Shown here in pieces: positions 29,238-36,636 of a DNA stretch of 36,636 nt. A program made the translations under genes and the position numbers. The notes under the pieces are model-generated. The model saw nothing but the letters and a program-made list of their open reading frames with translations, ran no database searches and was not told where the DNA came from. Location of the stretch: NCBI GenBank assembly GCA_964509125.1, contig CAZDVZ010000020.1, positions 1 to 36,636 on the forward strand, in the 5' to 3' direction. The stretch is from SIG653 sp964509125. Lineage in GTDB: Bacteria; Bacillota; Clostridia; Oscillospirales; CAG-382. The first letter of the stretch is position 1; every line of letters starts with the position of its first letter.

Positions 29238-32042
29238 ATGACGAATCAAATTGCATTAAAAGGTGTTAGGGTTCATAACTTGAAAAATATTTCTCTGACG
29301 ATTCCGAGAGATAAGTTTGTGGTTTTTACAGGACTTTCCGGATCGGGAAAATCGTCCCTTGCGTTTGATACGATTTATGCTGAAGGTCACAGAAGATTTG
29401 TAGAGTCGCTTTCATCTTATGCGAGACAGTTTTTGGGACAGCTTGATAAACCTGAGTTGGATTATATAGAAGGACTTTCTCCCGCTATAGCCATTGACCA
29501 AAAAACGACTTCGAGAAATCCACGTTCTACAGTTGGAACGGTTACGGAGATATATGATTATATAAGGCTTTTGTATGCAAGAGTCGGTGTTCCTCATTGT
29601 CCGGAATGCGGTGCTGTCATAGAGCAGCAGTCTGTAGACGAGATTTTAGAGGATATTCTCACAATGGAGCAAGGAAAGCGTTTCATGGTTTTGGCTCCTG
29701 TTATTTCCGGAAAAAAAGGTATGCATGAAAAGGTTTTTGCTTCTGCCGTAAAAAGCGGTTTTGTCAGGGTGCGTGTTGATGGTAATATGTATGATCTTTC
29801 GGAGGATATACAGCTTGATAAAAATTTAAAGCATGATATTGATATTGTCGTCGACAGGCTTGTCATGAAGGAAGGAATAAGGGCTCGTCTTTCCGATAGC
29901 GTTGAGCTTGCATTAAAGTTGGCGGACGGGCTTGTGAAAATCGCTTTCACCGATGAAACGCCGGAATTGGAATACAGCCAAAATTATGCGTGTAAGACAC
30001 ATGGTATCAGCATTGGTGAGCTTACACCGAGAATGTTTTCTTTTAACAATCCATATGGAGCCTGCGAAGTTTGTGCGGGACTCGGAGAAAGTTTTATTTT
30101 TTCTCCGCAAAAAATTATTCCCGATGACAGTCTTTCACTTTATAACGGAGCTATAATCGTAAACGGCTTTAAAACCGTGGAAGCAGGAACTTGGACCGGC
30201 AACATGATAACATCTATAGGAAGATGTTACGGATTTGATATTCACACGCCGATAAAGGATTATTCTCCCGAGGCATTGAATGTACTTTTATACGGAAACG
30301 AGAAAAAGGGCAGAAAGCGTATGGCGGGAGAACCGCGATATGCGGGTGTTATTCCTACTATCCAAAGACGTTTTGAAGTTAATCAAGGTTTTGAACAGCG
30401 GGAATATTACGAAGAATTTATGGAGTATATCCCTTGTCCCGTTTGTCATGGAGACAGACTTAAACGAGAGGCGTTGTCTGTAACGATTGGCGGTAAAAAC
30501 ATAGCAGAATTTTGTGGTATGTCGGTAGAGAAGATCCTTGAATTTTTAGATGGTCTTTCCCTTACGGAAAGACAGCAAAAAATTTCTGAAGAAATCCTGA
30601 AAGAGATAAGGGCAAGGCTTGGATTTTTGAACAGCGTCGGACTTGAATATCTAACTCTTTCCAGGAAAGCGGGAAGCCTTTCGGGGGGCGAAGCTCAAAG
30701 AATAAGGCTCGCAACTCAAATAGGGTCTGCTTTGGTGGGCGTTTTGTATATTTTGGACGAGCCCAGCATTGGACTCCACCAAAGAGATAATCAAAAGTTG
30801 ATCTCTACTTTAAAGCGTCTTCGTGACCTTGGAAATACTTTGATTGTCGTTGAACATGATGAAGAAACAATGCTTTCGGCTGATTGGATTGTAGATATAG
30901 GCCCCGGCGCGGGAATACATGGGGGTGAAGTTGTTTTTTCGGGAACTCCCGAAGATATATTAAAGGATGAAAATTCTATAACAGGAATGTATCTTTCCGG
31001 AAAAAAGAAAATTCCCGTTCCAACTGAGCGCAGAAAAGGTAACGGCGCTGTATTGAGTGTAATCGGTGCCGCTGAAAATAACCTTAAAAATATTGATGTT
31101 GATTTTCCTCTCGGAACTTTCATATGTGTTACGGGTGTTTCGGGGTCGGGAAAATCTTCTTTGGTTAATTCTATCTTATATAAAGCCGCGGGTAAAATCA
31201 CGGGCAAGCGAACTCTTGTGCCGGGAAAATTTGAACGGCTTGAAGGGATGGAAAATATTGATAAGGTCATAGCTATTGATCAAAGTCCCATAGGCAGAAA
31301 TCCTCGTTCCAATCCTGCCACATATACAGGGATGTTTTCTGACATAAGGAAAGTGTTTGCGGCTGTTCCCGAAGCAAGAGAACGTGGGTACAAAGAAGGA
31401 AGGTTTTCGTTTAATGTTAAGGGGGGCAGATGTGAAACGTGTCATGGTGACGGAACCCTTACAATAGAAATGCATTTTCTTCCTGATGTATATGTTACTT
31501 GTGATGTTTGCAAAGGTAAAAGGTACAATAAGGAAACTTTAGATATTAAATATAAGGGCAAAACAATAAGCGATGTTTTGGATATGACCGTTGACGAAGG
31601 TTGCGAATTTTTTGAAAACTATCGTTCCATAAGAGATAAGTTGCGCACTTTGAGGGACGTGGGACTTGGTTATATAAAGATTGGGCAAAGTTCTCTTACG
31701 CTTTCCGGCGGAGAAGCACAGCGTGTGAAGTTGGCAACCGAACTTTCAAAGCGGTCAACGGGAAAAACCTTGTATATTCTCGATGAGCCTACCACCGGTC
31801 TTCATGCAGACGATGTGAACAAATTGCGGATAGTGCTTCAAAAGCTTGTGGACGCAGGAAATACCGTAGTTGTAATAGAGCATAATTTGGATCTTATAAA
31901 AAATGCCGACTATATAATCGATATGGGACCTGAAGGGGGAGATAAAGGCGGAACTGTTATTGCAAAAGGAACACCAGAGGAAATTGCTTGCTCTAAAACA
32001 TCTCACACAGGCACGTTCTTGAAAAAAGCACTTGAGTGGTGA
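29238..32042 (+). CDS. uvrA: Excinuclease ABC subunit A
   Basis: 934 residues, normal length. UvrA is the damage-recognising ATPase of nucleotide excision repair. Two ABC ATPase modules: Walker A GLSGSGKSSLAF at about 32-43 and GVSGSGKSSLV near 635, signatures SLSGGEAQRIRLA and TLSGGEAQRVKLA, Walker B YILDEPSIGLH and YILDEPTTGLH. Zinc modules are CPECG with CEVCAGLG, CPVCHGDR, and CETCHGDG with CDVCKGKR. ATG at 29238 chosen with GAGGTG upstream. uvrB is not adjacent. Single gene with own promoter and terminator. Confidence 0.99.
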   Translation: MTNQIALKGVRVHNLKNISLTIPRDKFVVFTGLSGSGKSSLAFDTIYAEGHRRFVESLSSYARQFLGQLDKPELDYIEGLSPAIAIDQKTTSRNPRSTVGTVTEIYDYIRLLYARVGVPHCPECGAVIEQQSVDEILEDILTMEQGKRFMVLAPVISGKKGMHEKVFASAVKSGFVRVRVDGNMYDLSEDIQLDKNLKHDIDIVVDRLVMKEGIRARLSDSVELALKLADGLVKIAFTDETPELEYSQNYACKTHGISIGELTPRMFSFNNPYGACEVCAGLGESFIFSPQKIIPDDSLSLYNGAIIVNGFKTVEAGTWTGNMITSIGRCYGFDIHTPIKDYSPEALNVLLYGNEKKGRKRMAGEPRYAGVIPTIQRRFEVNQGFEQREYYEEFMEYIPCPVCHGDRLKREALSVTIGGKNIAEFCGMSVEKILEFLDGLSLTERQQKISEEILKEIRARLGFLNSVGLEYLTLSRKAGSLSGGEAQRIRLATQIGSALVGVLYILDEPSIGLHQRDNQKLISTLKRLRDLGNTLIVVEHDEETMLSADWIVDIGPGAGIHGGEVVFSGTPEDILKDENSITGMYLSGKKKIPVPTERRKGNGAVLSVIGAAENNLKNIDVDFPLGTFICVTGVSGSGKSSLVNSILYKAAGKITGKRTLVPGKFERLEGMENIDKVIAIDQSPIGRNPRSNPATYTGMFSDIRKVFAAVPEARERGYKEGRFSFNVKGGRCETCHGDGTLTIEMHFLPDVYVTCDVCKGKRYNKETLDIKYKGKTISDVLDMTVDEGCEFFENYRSIRDKLRTLRDVGLGYIKIGQSSLTLSGGEAQRVKLATELSKRSTGKTLYILDEPTTGLHADDVNKLRIVLQKLVDAGNTVVVIEHNLDLIKNADYIIDMGPEGGDKGGTVIAKGTPEEIACSKTSHTGTFLKKALEW

Positions 32043-32097
32043 AAAGTATTGATAGAAAGTGCAATTTCTCTGATAAGTAAAAGCAATAATTTGAATT

Positions 32098-32139
32098 AAA
32101 GACTATAAGGACGTTTGTCTTTGTAGTCTTTTCCTTTTT
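32098..32139 (+). terminator. Terminator of uvrA
   Basis: AAAGACTA (32098-32105) / TAGTCTTT (32124-32131) with partial inner pairing, followed by TCCTTTTT. Confidence 0.8.
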
Positions 32140-32211
32140 AAGAATGCTGAAAATGTGTGATAACAGTAACCCTTTTCTTGGTATACTATAAAAAAACGCA
32201 AGGAGAGGGAA

Positions 32212-33081
32212 ATGGAAAACACAACTAATAAAGCAAAAGAAAACATGGCAGGAAAATTAGTAGAAAACTTTAAATATTTTCTAATTGAAGAAGAAAAGAG
32301 CAAAAACACGGTAGAAAAATACGTGCGTGACATAAAAGGGTTTTTGCGTTGGCTAAGTGGGAAAAATGAAACAATAGGAAAAATATGTAAAAATACGGTG
32401 ATTGAGTATAAGACGGTATTGGTGAAAGGTTATGGCGCAAGGAGTGTAAACTCAATGCTTGCATCTGTAAATTGCTTTTTAGAATATATAGGTAAAAGCC
32501 AATGTAAGGTAAAGGCGGTAAAGCTACAAGCAGAGGTATATTCTCCAAAAGAAAAAGAGCTTTCAAAGGCAGAATATATGCGCCTTGTGAAAGCATCTGA
32601 AAATAATGAAAGACTAAGCTTGATTATACAAACTATATGCGCCACGGGTATAAGAGTAAGCGAGCTTGAATATATCACCGTAGATGCGGTTAAAAGGGGA
32701 GAAGCCACCGTGTCTTGTAAGGGTAAAACACGTAAAGTGTTTATGGTAAAGGCGCTTCGTAAAAAACTGCTTGAATATATGAAAAAGCAAAATATAAAAA
32801 AGGGTGCAGTTTTCGTCACTAAAGGTGGAAACCCCATAAACCGTACAAATATATGGCGCGAAATGAAAAACCTATGCAAAAAAGCAAACGTGTCACCCGA
32901 AAAAGTGTACCCACACAATCTACGCCACCTTTTCGCAAGAACTTTTTATGACGTGGAAAAAGATATTGCCAAACTTGCAGATATATTAGGTCATTCAAGC
33001 ATAAATACCACACGTATTTATATCATAACAACAAGTGATCAACATATGCGCCGTATTGAAAAAATGCGCCTTGTAATTTAG
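32212..33081 (+). CDS. Tyrosine recombinase (XerC/D-like), probable DNA invertase
   Basis: 289 residues. N-terminal SAM-like core-binding domain (about 12-105, KYFLIEEEKSKNTVEKYVRD) and C-terminal catalytic domain with all key residues: Arg148 in ATGIRVSE, Lys in SCKGKTRKV, His235 and Arg238 in HNLRH, His261 in LGHSS and nucleophile Tyr270 in TTRIYI. The size and lack of an arm-binding domain fit XerC/D-type enzymes, including the invertases that flip promoters of surface genes in gut bacteria. GGAGAGGG precedes the ATG; an extended -10 (TGGTATACT, 32179-32187) lies upstream. A 23-bp inverted repeat pair starts 38 bp after its stop, followed by a surface protein gene, so it probably acts on those sites. 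Confidence 0.93.
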   Translation: MENTTNKAKENMAGKLVENFKYFLIEEEKSKNTVEKYVRDIKGFLRWLSGKNETIGKICKNTVIEYKTVLVKGYGARSVNSMLASVNCFLEYIGKSQCKVKAVKLQAEVYSPKEKELSKAEYMRLVKASENNERLSLIIQTICATGIRVSELEYITVDAVKRGEATVSCKGKTRKVFMVKALRKKLLEYMKKQNIKKGAVFVTKGGNPINRTNIWREMKNLCKKANVSPEKVYPHNLRHLFARTFYDVEKDIAKLADILGHSSINTTRIYIITTSDQHMRRIEKMRLVI

Positions 33082-33082
33082 T

Positions 33083-33117
33083 GTATAAAAATACAAGCCC
33101 ACAAAACGTAAGCTTGT
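33083..33117 (-). terminator. Leftward terminator guarding the tyrosine recombinase gene
   Basis: On the minus strand ACAAGC / GCTTGT with a 13-base loop, followed directly by ATTTTTATAC. There is no T run on the plus strand. It lies between the left repeat and the recombinase stop, exactly where transcripts from the leftward promoter in the invertible segment would arrive. Confidence 0.7.
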
Positions 33118-33118
33118 A

Positions 33119-33141
33119 ACATAATGTGTATTATGTTGTAA
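33119..33141 (-). repeat. Left inverted repeat of the tyrosine-recombinase switch
   Basis: 23 bp, beginning ACATAATGTGTATTATGT. Internally ACATAAT-N4-ATTATGT, the paired-arm structure expected for a tyrosine recombinase core site. Confidence 0.9.
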
Positions 33142-33173
33142 ATTATGGAAATAAAATACTTTTCCACAAGGGA

Positions 33174-33202
33174 AGTATACCACATTTGCAATAAAAATGC
33201 AA
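33174..33202 (-). promoter_or_regulatory. Leftward promoter inside the invertible segment
   Basis: On the minus strand: TTGCAT (33197-33202), 17-bp spacer ending TGG, TATACT (33174-33179). The -35 and spacer contain a TTGCA-N7-TGCAA inverted repeat, a possible operator. It has the same architecture as the ilvE promoter of this window. Confidence 0.82.
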
Positions 33203-33343
33203 TACATTTTTGGAAAAAACTTGAATTAACTTAAAAAAATGTAACAGGAAAAAGCCCTTACATATAAATTTTTTTGCAAAGGCTAATAAATATCAACTTT
33301 TTTTGAAAACGCAAAGAAAAAATGAAATTTTCTTTTTTTATAC

Positions 33344-33366
33344 TTACAACATAATACACATTATGT
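33344..33366 (+). repeat. Right inverted repeat of the tyrosine-recombinase switch
   Basis: Exact 23-bp reverse complement of the left repeat, beginning TTACAACATAATACAC; mismatches occur at the next base on either side. Confidence 0.9.
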
Positions 33367-33388
33367 AATAACAAAGGAGAATTTTAAA

Positions 33389-35959
33389 ATGAGCAAAAAG
33401 ACAAAAATCTTTGCATTTTTACTTGCTTTTGTCATGGTGCTACCATGCATTAGCTTTGTAAATCTTACAGCCTTTGCAGAAATGTTCACATCTGAAAGCA
33501 TGAACGTTGATACTATAGGCGCAACATCGGGTACGTGTGGTGATAACCTCACTTGGACACTTGATGATAACGGTGCCCTTACCATCTCCGGCGCAGGTTT
33601 TATGGAGGATTATGGTTATTGGTCTCCATCGCCTTGGGATTCAAGCAAAAGCAATGTAAAATCTGTTGTAATTGAAAATGGAGTTACAACCATAGGCAAC
33701 CGTGCATTTTCCTATTGCTCTGCCCTTACATCTGTAACAATACCTGATTCTGTTACAACCATAGGCGACTATGCGTTTAGTTCTTGCTCTGCCCTTGTGT
33801 CTGTAACAATTCCTGATTCTGTTACAACCATAGGCTACGCTGCGTTTAGAAATTGCTCTGCCCTTGTGTCTGTAACAATTCCTGACTCTGTTTCAAGTAT
33901 AGGCAGCTATGCGTTTTACAATTGCGATGCCCTTGTATCTGTAACAATACCTGACTCTGTTACAACCATAAACATGTTTGCGTTTTGCGATTGCGATGCC
34001 CTTACATCTGTAACAATTGGTAACTCTGTTACAACCATAGACAACGATGCGTTTGAAGGTTGCTCTGCCCTTGAATCTGTAACAATTGGTAACTCTGTTA
34101 CAACCATAGGCGACTGGGCGTTTTACAATTGTTCTGCCCTTGTGTCTGTAACAATACCTGATTCTGTTACAACCATAGGCGACTATGCGTTTTACAATTG
34201 TTCTGCCCTTGTGTCTGTAACAATTCCTGATTCTGTTACAACCATAGGCGACTGGGCGTTTAGAAATTGTTCTGCCCTTGTGTCTGTAACAATTCCTGAC
34301 TCTGTTTCAAGTATAGGCAGCTATGCGTTTTACAATTGTTCTGCCCTTGAGGCGATAAACATTTCATCTAATAATTCTGATTTCACTTCTGAAAACGGTG
34401 TTCTTTTCGGCAAGGATAAAACAACTTTGGTTATATACCCAGCCGGTAAAAAAGATACATCATATACAATACCTGATTCTGTTACAACCATAGGCGACTA
34501 TGCGTTTAGTTCTTGCTCTGCCCTTGTGTCTGTAACAATTCCTGATTCTGTTACAACCATAGGCTACGCTGCGTTTAGAAATTGCTCTGCCCTTGTGTCT
34601 GTAACAATTCCTGACTCTGTTTCAAGTATAGGCAGCTATGCGTTTTACAATTGTTCTGCCCTTACATCTGTAACAATTGGTAACTCTGTTACAACCATAG
34701 ACAACGATGCGTTTGAAGGTTGCTCTGCACTTGAGTCAATAAATGTTTCACCTAATAATTCTGATTTCACTTCCGAAAACGGTGTTCTTTTCGACAAGTA
34801 TAAAACAACTTTGGTTAGATACCCAGCCGGTAAAAAAGATACATCATATACAATACCTGATTCTGTTGAAACCATAGACTACTTTGCGTTTGTCGGTTGC
34901 TCTTCCCTTACATCTGTAACAATTGGTAACTCTGTTACAACCATAGGCTTCTGTGCGTTTGCTGGTTGCTCTGGCCTTACATCTGTAACAATTCCCGACT
35001 CTGTTACAACCATAGACGAATGTGCGTTTTACGAATGCTCTGCCCTTACATCTGTAACAATTGGTAACTCTGTTACAACCATATTATGGCAAGCGTTTTA
35101 CAGATGCTCTGCACTTGAGTCAATAAATGTTTCACCTAATAATTCTGATTTCACTTCTGAAAACGGTGTTCTTTTCAATAAGTATAAAACAACTTTGGTT
35201 AGATACCCAGCCGGTAAAAAAGATACATCATATACAATACCTGATTCTGTTGCAACCATAGACTACGCTGCGTTTGAAGGTTGCTCTGCCCTTACATCTG
35301 TAACAATTCCTGATTCTGTTGAAATAATAGACATACGTGCGTTTTACGAATGCTCTGCCCTTACATCTGTAACAATTGGTAACTCTGTTACAACCATAAA
35401 CAACTATGCGTTTGAAGGTTGCGACAGTTTGACAGACGTATATTACGAAGGTACAGAAGCAGAGTGGAACGCAATAACAGTATGTGATTATAATGGTGCG
35501 TTGATGTCTGCAACAATACATTATAATTTCATAATATTTGACACTGAAGACAAAATCGAAGTAAAAGATGACAAATATACTGTTGAAGAGGGACTGATAA
35601 AAGGTCTTTCTGACAACATGACCGTATCTTCTTTGGCAGACGTAATAAGCAACGGTGAATATACAGTTAAAGACGCAAGCGGAAAAGAGCTTTCAAGCGC
35701 AGATAAGCTTGGTACAGGGTGCACAATATCCACACCAAGCGGTGACATCGTAACAATTGTAATTAACGGTGACGTTGACGGAGACGGTGGAGTAACGGCA
35801 ACAGACTATTTGCAAATTAAAAAAGCCTTTTTGAAAACACACACAATAGAAGGCGCATATCTCCTTGCATCTGACACAGACGGCGACGGTGCAATAACCT
35901 CTACAGACTATTTGCAAATAAAACAGCATTTCCTTAAAACCTATAACCTTTACGCATAA
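33389..35959 (+). CDS. BspA-type leucine-rich repeat surface protein with C-terminal dockerin
   Basis: 856 residues. A signal peptide (about 1-30, ending LTAFA) is followed by an N-terminal domain with CGDNLTWTLDDNGALTISG, then about 21 LRR_5 (BspA) repeats of 23 residues with consensus VTIPDSVTTIGxxAFxxCSAL. Three NNSDFTSENGVLF/YPAGKKDTSYT spacer modules divide them into blocks of 10, 4, 4 and 3. A linker domain leads to a C-terminal type I dockerin (about 790-856) with two Ca-binding repeats, DVDGDGGVTATDYLQIKKAFL and DTDGDGAITSTDYLQIKQHFL. BspA-like proteins mediate adhesion to host proteins or other cells; the dockerin suggests non-covalent attachment to a cohesin scaffold. AAAGGAG precedes the ATG. 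Expression appears to depend on the invertible segment upstream. Confidence 0.93.
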   Translation: MSKKTKIFAFLLAFVMVLPCISFVNLTAFAEMFTSESMNVDTIGATSGTCGDNLTWTLDDNGALTISGAGFMEDYGYWSPSPWDSSKSNVKSVVIENGVTTIGNRAFSYCSALTSVTIPDSVTTIGDYAFSSCSALVSVTIPDSVTTIGYAAFRNCSALVSVTIPDSVSSIGSYAFYNCDALVSVTIPDSVTTINMFAFCDCDALTSVTIGNSVTTIDNDAFEGCSALESVTIGNSVTTIGDWAFYNCSALVSVTIPDSVTTIGDYAFYNCSALVSVTIPDSVTTIGDWAFRNCSALVSVTIPDSVSSIGSYAFYNCSALEAINISSNNSDFTSENGVLFGKDKTTLVIYPAGKKDTSYTIPDSVTTIGDYAFSSCSALVSVTIPDSVTTIGYAAFRNCSALVSVTIPDSVSSIGSYAFYNCSALTSVTIGNSVTTIDNDAFEGCSALESINVSPNNSDFTSENGVLFDKYKTTLVRYPAGKKDTSYTIPDSVETIDYFAFVGCSSLTSVTIGNSVTTIGFCAFAGCSGLTSVTIPDSVTTIDECAFYECSALTSVTIGNSVTTILWQAFYRCSALESINVSPNNSDFTSENGVLFNKYKTTLVRYPAGKKDTSYTIPDSVATIDYAAFEGCSALTSVTIPDSVEIIDIRAFYECSALTSVTIGNSVTTINNYAFEGCDSLTDVYYEGTEAEWNAITVCDYNGALMSATIHYNFIIFDTEDKIEVKDDKYTVEEGLIKGLSDNMTVSSLADVISNGEYTVKDASGKELSSADKLGTGCTISTPSGDIVTIVINGDVDGDGGVTATDYLQIKKAFLKTHTIEGAYLLASDTDGDGAITSTDYLQIKQHFLKTYNLYA
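33737..33924 (+). repeat. 188-bp exact internal duplication, copy 1
   Basis: Identical by eye to 34466-34653, covering about two and a half LRR units with no synonymous differences. Confidence 0.85.
34466..34653 (+). repeat. 188-bp exact internal duplication, copy 2
   Basis: Second copy of 33737-33924, offset by 729 bp (243 codons), so in frame. It indicates recent duplication or gene conversion. Confidence 0.85.
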
Positions 35960-35973
35960 CAGTTGCAACGATA

Positions 35974-36016
35974 AAACAAGGGTGCAAAAAGCAATTAGCT
36001 TTTTGCACCCTTGTTT
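35974..36016 (+). terminator. Terminator of the BspA-dockerin gene
   Basis: A 19-bp perfect stem (35974-35992 / 35998-36016, core GGGTGCAAAAAGC / GCTTTTTGCACCC) with loop AATTA. Confidence 0.88.
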
Positions 36017-36033
36017 CTGCTATGTCGAAAAAA

Positions 36034-36063
36034 AGCAGTTGCGGAATTAAAACCGCAACTGCT
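36034..36063 (-). terminator. Terminator of the partial acidic-repeat gene
   Basis: AGCAGTTGCGG / CCGCAACTGCT, a perfect 11-bp stem, followed on the minus strand by T7. Confidence 0.9.
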
Positions 36064-36100
36064 AATGTTGTTTTGTAAGTTTAGTATGTAACTATGCTGA

Positions 36101-36636
36101 TTAGCCGATAACTTCAAAAGAAGCTAAAATTCCATCAAGTAAATCATCGTCTTCTTCGAGTATAGTAACAGTTACGCTGTTTGTTTTGTCTGCACTGTCA
36201 ACTACGAAGATGTATTGATACATTTCAATGTCTGAAAGTGATACCTGCAAGCCGATAATAAATACTTCAGTACCTTTGGCGTTTGTATCTCGTGCAACAC
36301 CTGCATCTAAAACTTCACCACCGATAGTTTCATATTCTGCACCAAATAATTCTTTTACATCTTCAGCGCTCATGTTGTAGTAATCGTCTGTTTTATCTTC
36401 AAATTGTACAATGAAGTTGTTGCCGGTAGCGTTATCCACATAAGTGCCTTCACCGTAATCTACATATTTTGTAAGATATGTGAAGGAGATATAATCGTTT
36501 TTAAATTCCGCTGTTTCTGTAGGAACGTCTATTTCAACTTTGGAATTTTCATCTTCGGAAGTTGTGTCATCAACGCTTGCTTCTTCGGAAGTTGTGTCAT
36601 CAACGCTTGCTTCTTCGGAAGTTGTGTCATCAACGC
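36101..36636 (-). CDS. Partial protein with acidic 10-residue repeats, 5' end outside the window
   Basis: The C-terminal 177 or so residues of a gene entering from the right edge. The visible N-terminal part is a tandem VDDTTSEEAS repeat (low-complexity, acidic, probably an extracellular linker). It is followed by a globular domain (YISFTYLTKYVDYGEG, FIVQFEDKTDDYYNMSAED, GTEVFIIGLQVSLSDIEMYQY) ending DDLLDGILASFEVIG, a C-terminus reminiscent of small lipoprotein domains that end in an ILxSF helix. The family is not recognised. The internal GTG at 36439 is not the start, because the frame stays open to the window edge. Confidence 0.7.
   Translation of the reverse strand, partial: VDDTTSEEASVDDTTSEEASVDDTTSEDENSKVEIDVPTETAEFKNDYISFTYLTKYVDYGEGTYVDNATGNNFIVQFEDKTDDYYNMSAEDVKELFGAEYETIGGEVLDAGVARDTNAKGTEVFIIGLQVSLSDIEMYQYIFVVDSADKTNSVTVTILEEDDDLLDGILASFEVIG
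36552..36636 (-). repeat. 30-bp coding tandem repeat
   Basis: Nearly three copies of a 30-bp unit encoding VDDTTSEEAS, running off the window. Identical copies except at the array end. Confidence 0.9.

Larger units (their letters stand above)
33119..33366. other. Predicted invertible promoter segment (tyrosine-recombinase switch)
   Basis: 248 bp bounded by a perfect 23-bp inverted repeat (33119-33141 and 33344-33366) with a 202-bp centre. The centre carries a strong leftward promoter (33174-33202) and no convincing rightward one: the TATACT at 33339-33344 has GAAAAA at the -35 position. Only 22 bp separate the right repeat from the surface gene's ATG, so the gene depends on a promoter from inside. 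Inversion would move the promoter to 33283-33311 pointing at the gene, giving a leader of about 70 nt. The assembled state is read as OFF. Inversion is inferred. Confidence 0.82.

Overview
The window looks like a chromosomal stretch from an anaerobic, spore-forming member of the class Clostridia, probably a gut or rumen species and probably a draft or metagenome assembly. The evidence is low G+C coding with standard stop codons, a cotJABC spore-coat operon, Clostridia-type promoters (TTGACA-N17-TATAAT, often with an extended TGn before the -10), a domain-permuted GH3 beta-glucosidase, a GH43 lipoprotein, CotH-domain lipoproteins, and a BspA-type LRR protein ending in a dockerin. A run of exactly 100 N (20018-20117) marks a scaffold gap inside a tandem repeat.

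Layout. 1-1064: cotJA-cotJB-cotJC (minus), with cotJC cut short. 1365-4037: permuted GH3 glucosidase, then a structured intergenic region. 4362-5805: divergent ferredoxin-like protein and Crp/Fnr regulator. 6005-7435: DUF421 membrane protein, a frameshifted membrane-protein remnant and a small charged coiled-coil protein (all minus). 7717-10756: tRNA-Gln(CTG), then rpsO-pnp with an S15-type leader. 10960-12728: serine recombinase, short invertible element and glycosyltransferase. 12909-14153: Gfo/Idh/MocA oxidoreductase. 14365-15864: metallophosphoesterase and YugP-type zinc peptidase (minus). 16102-16867: a YgjV-like membrane protein behind a purine-type riboswitch and terminator (minus). 16995-21884: HAD phosphatase, nitroreductase and two tandem CotH lipoproteins. 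21940-23618: ilvE-deoC (minus). 23782-25359: pgeF, a MaoC-like hydratase and a dead methyltransferase. 25463-28943: GH43 lipoprotein and an orphan response regulator (minus). 29238-32042: uvrA. 32212-35959: tyrosine recombinase, invertible element and BspA-LRR-dockerin surface protein. 36101-end: partial acidic-repeat protein (minus).

The main result is two independent, compact DNA-inversion cassettes with the same logic built on unrelated recombinases. In each, a recombinase gene is followed by a short segment bounded by perfect inverted repeats (17 bp around 110 bp; 23 bp around 202 bp), then by a cell-surface gene with no convincing promoter of its own. Each segment carries a good sigma-A-type promoter pointing away from the surface gene in the assembled orientation, so both read as OFF; inversion would point it at the glycosyltransferase or the LRR protein. 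In the serine cassette the -10 hexamer lies inside the repeat, so inversion moves only the -35. In the tyrosine cassette a leftward terminator just outside the repeat shields the recombinase gene from the OFF-state transcript. This is read from sequence alone; inversion itself is not shown.

The second notable element is a purine-class riboswitch whose P1 strand is shared with the terminator stem, predicting an ON switch in front of a gene not usually linked to purines.
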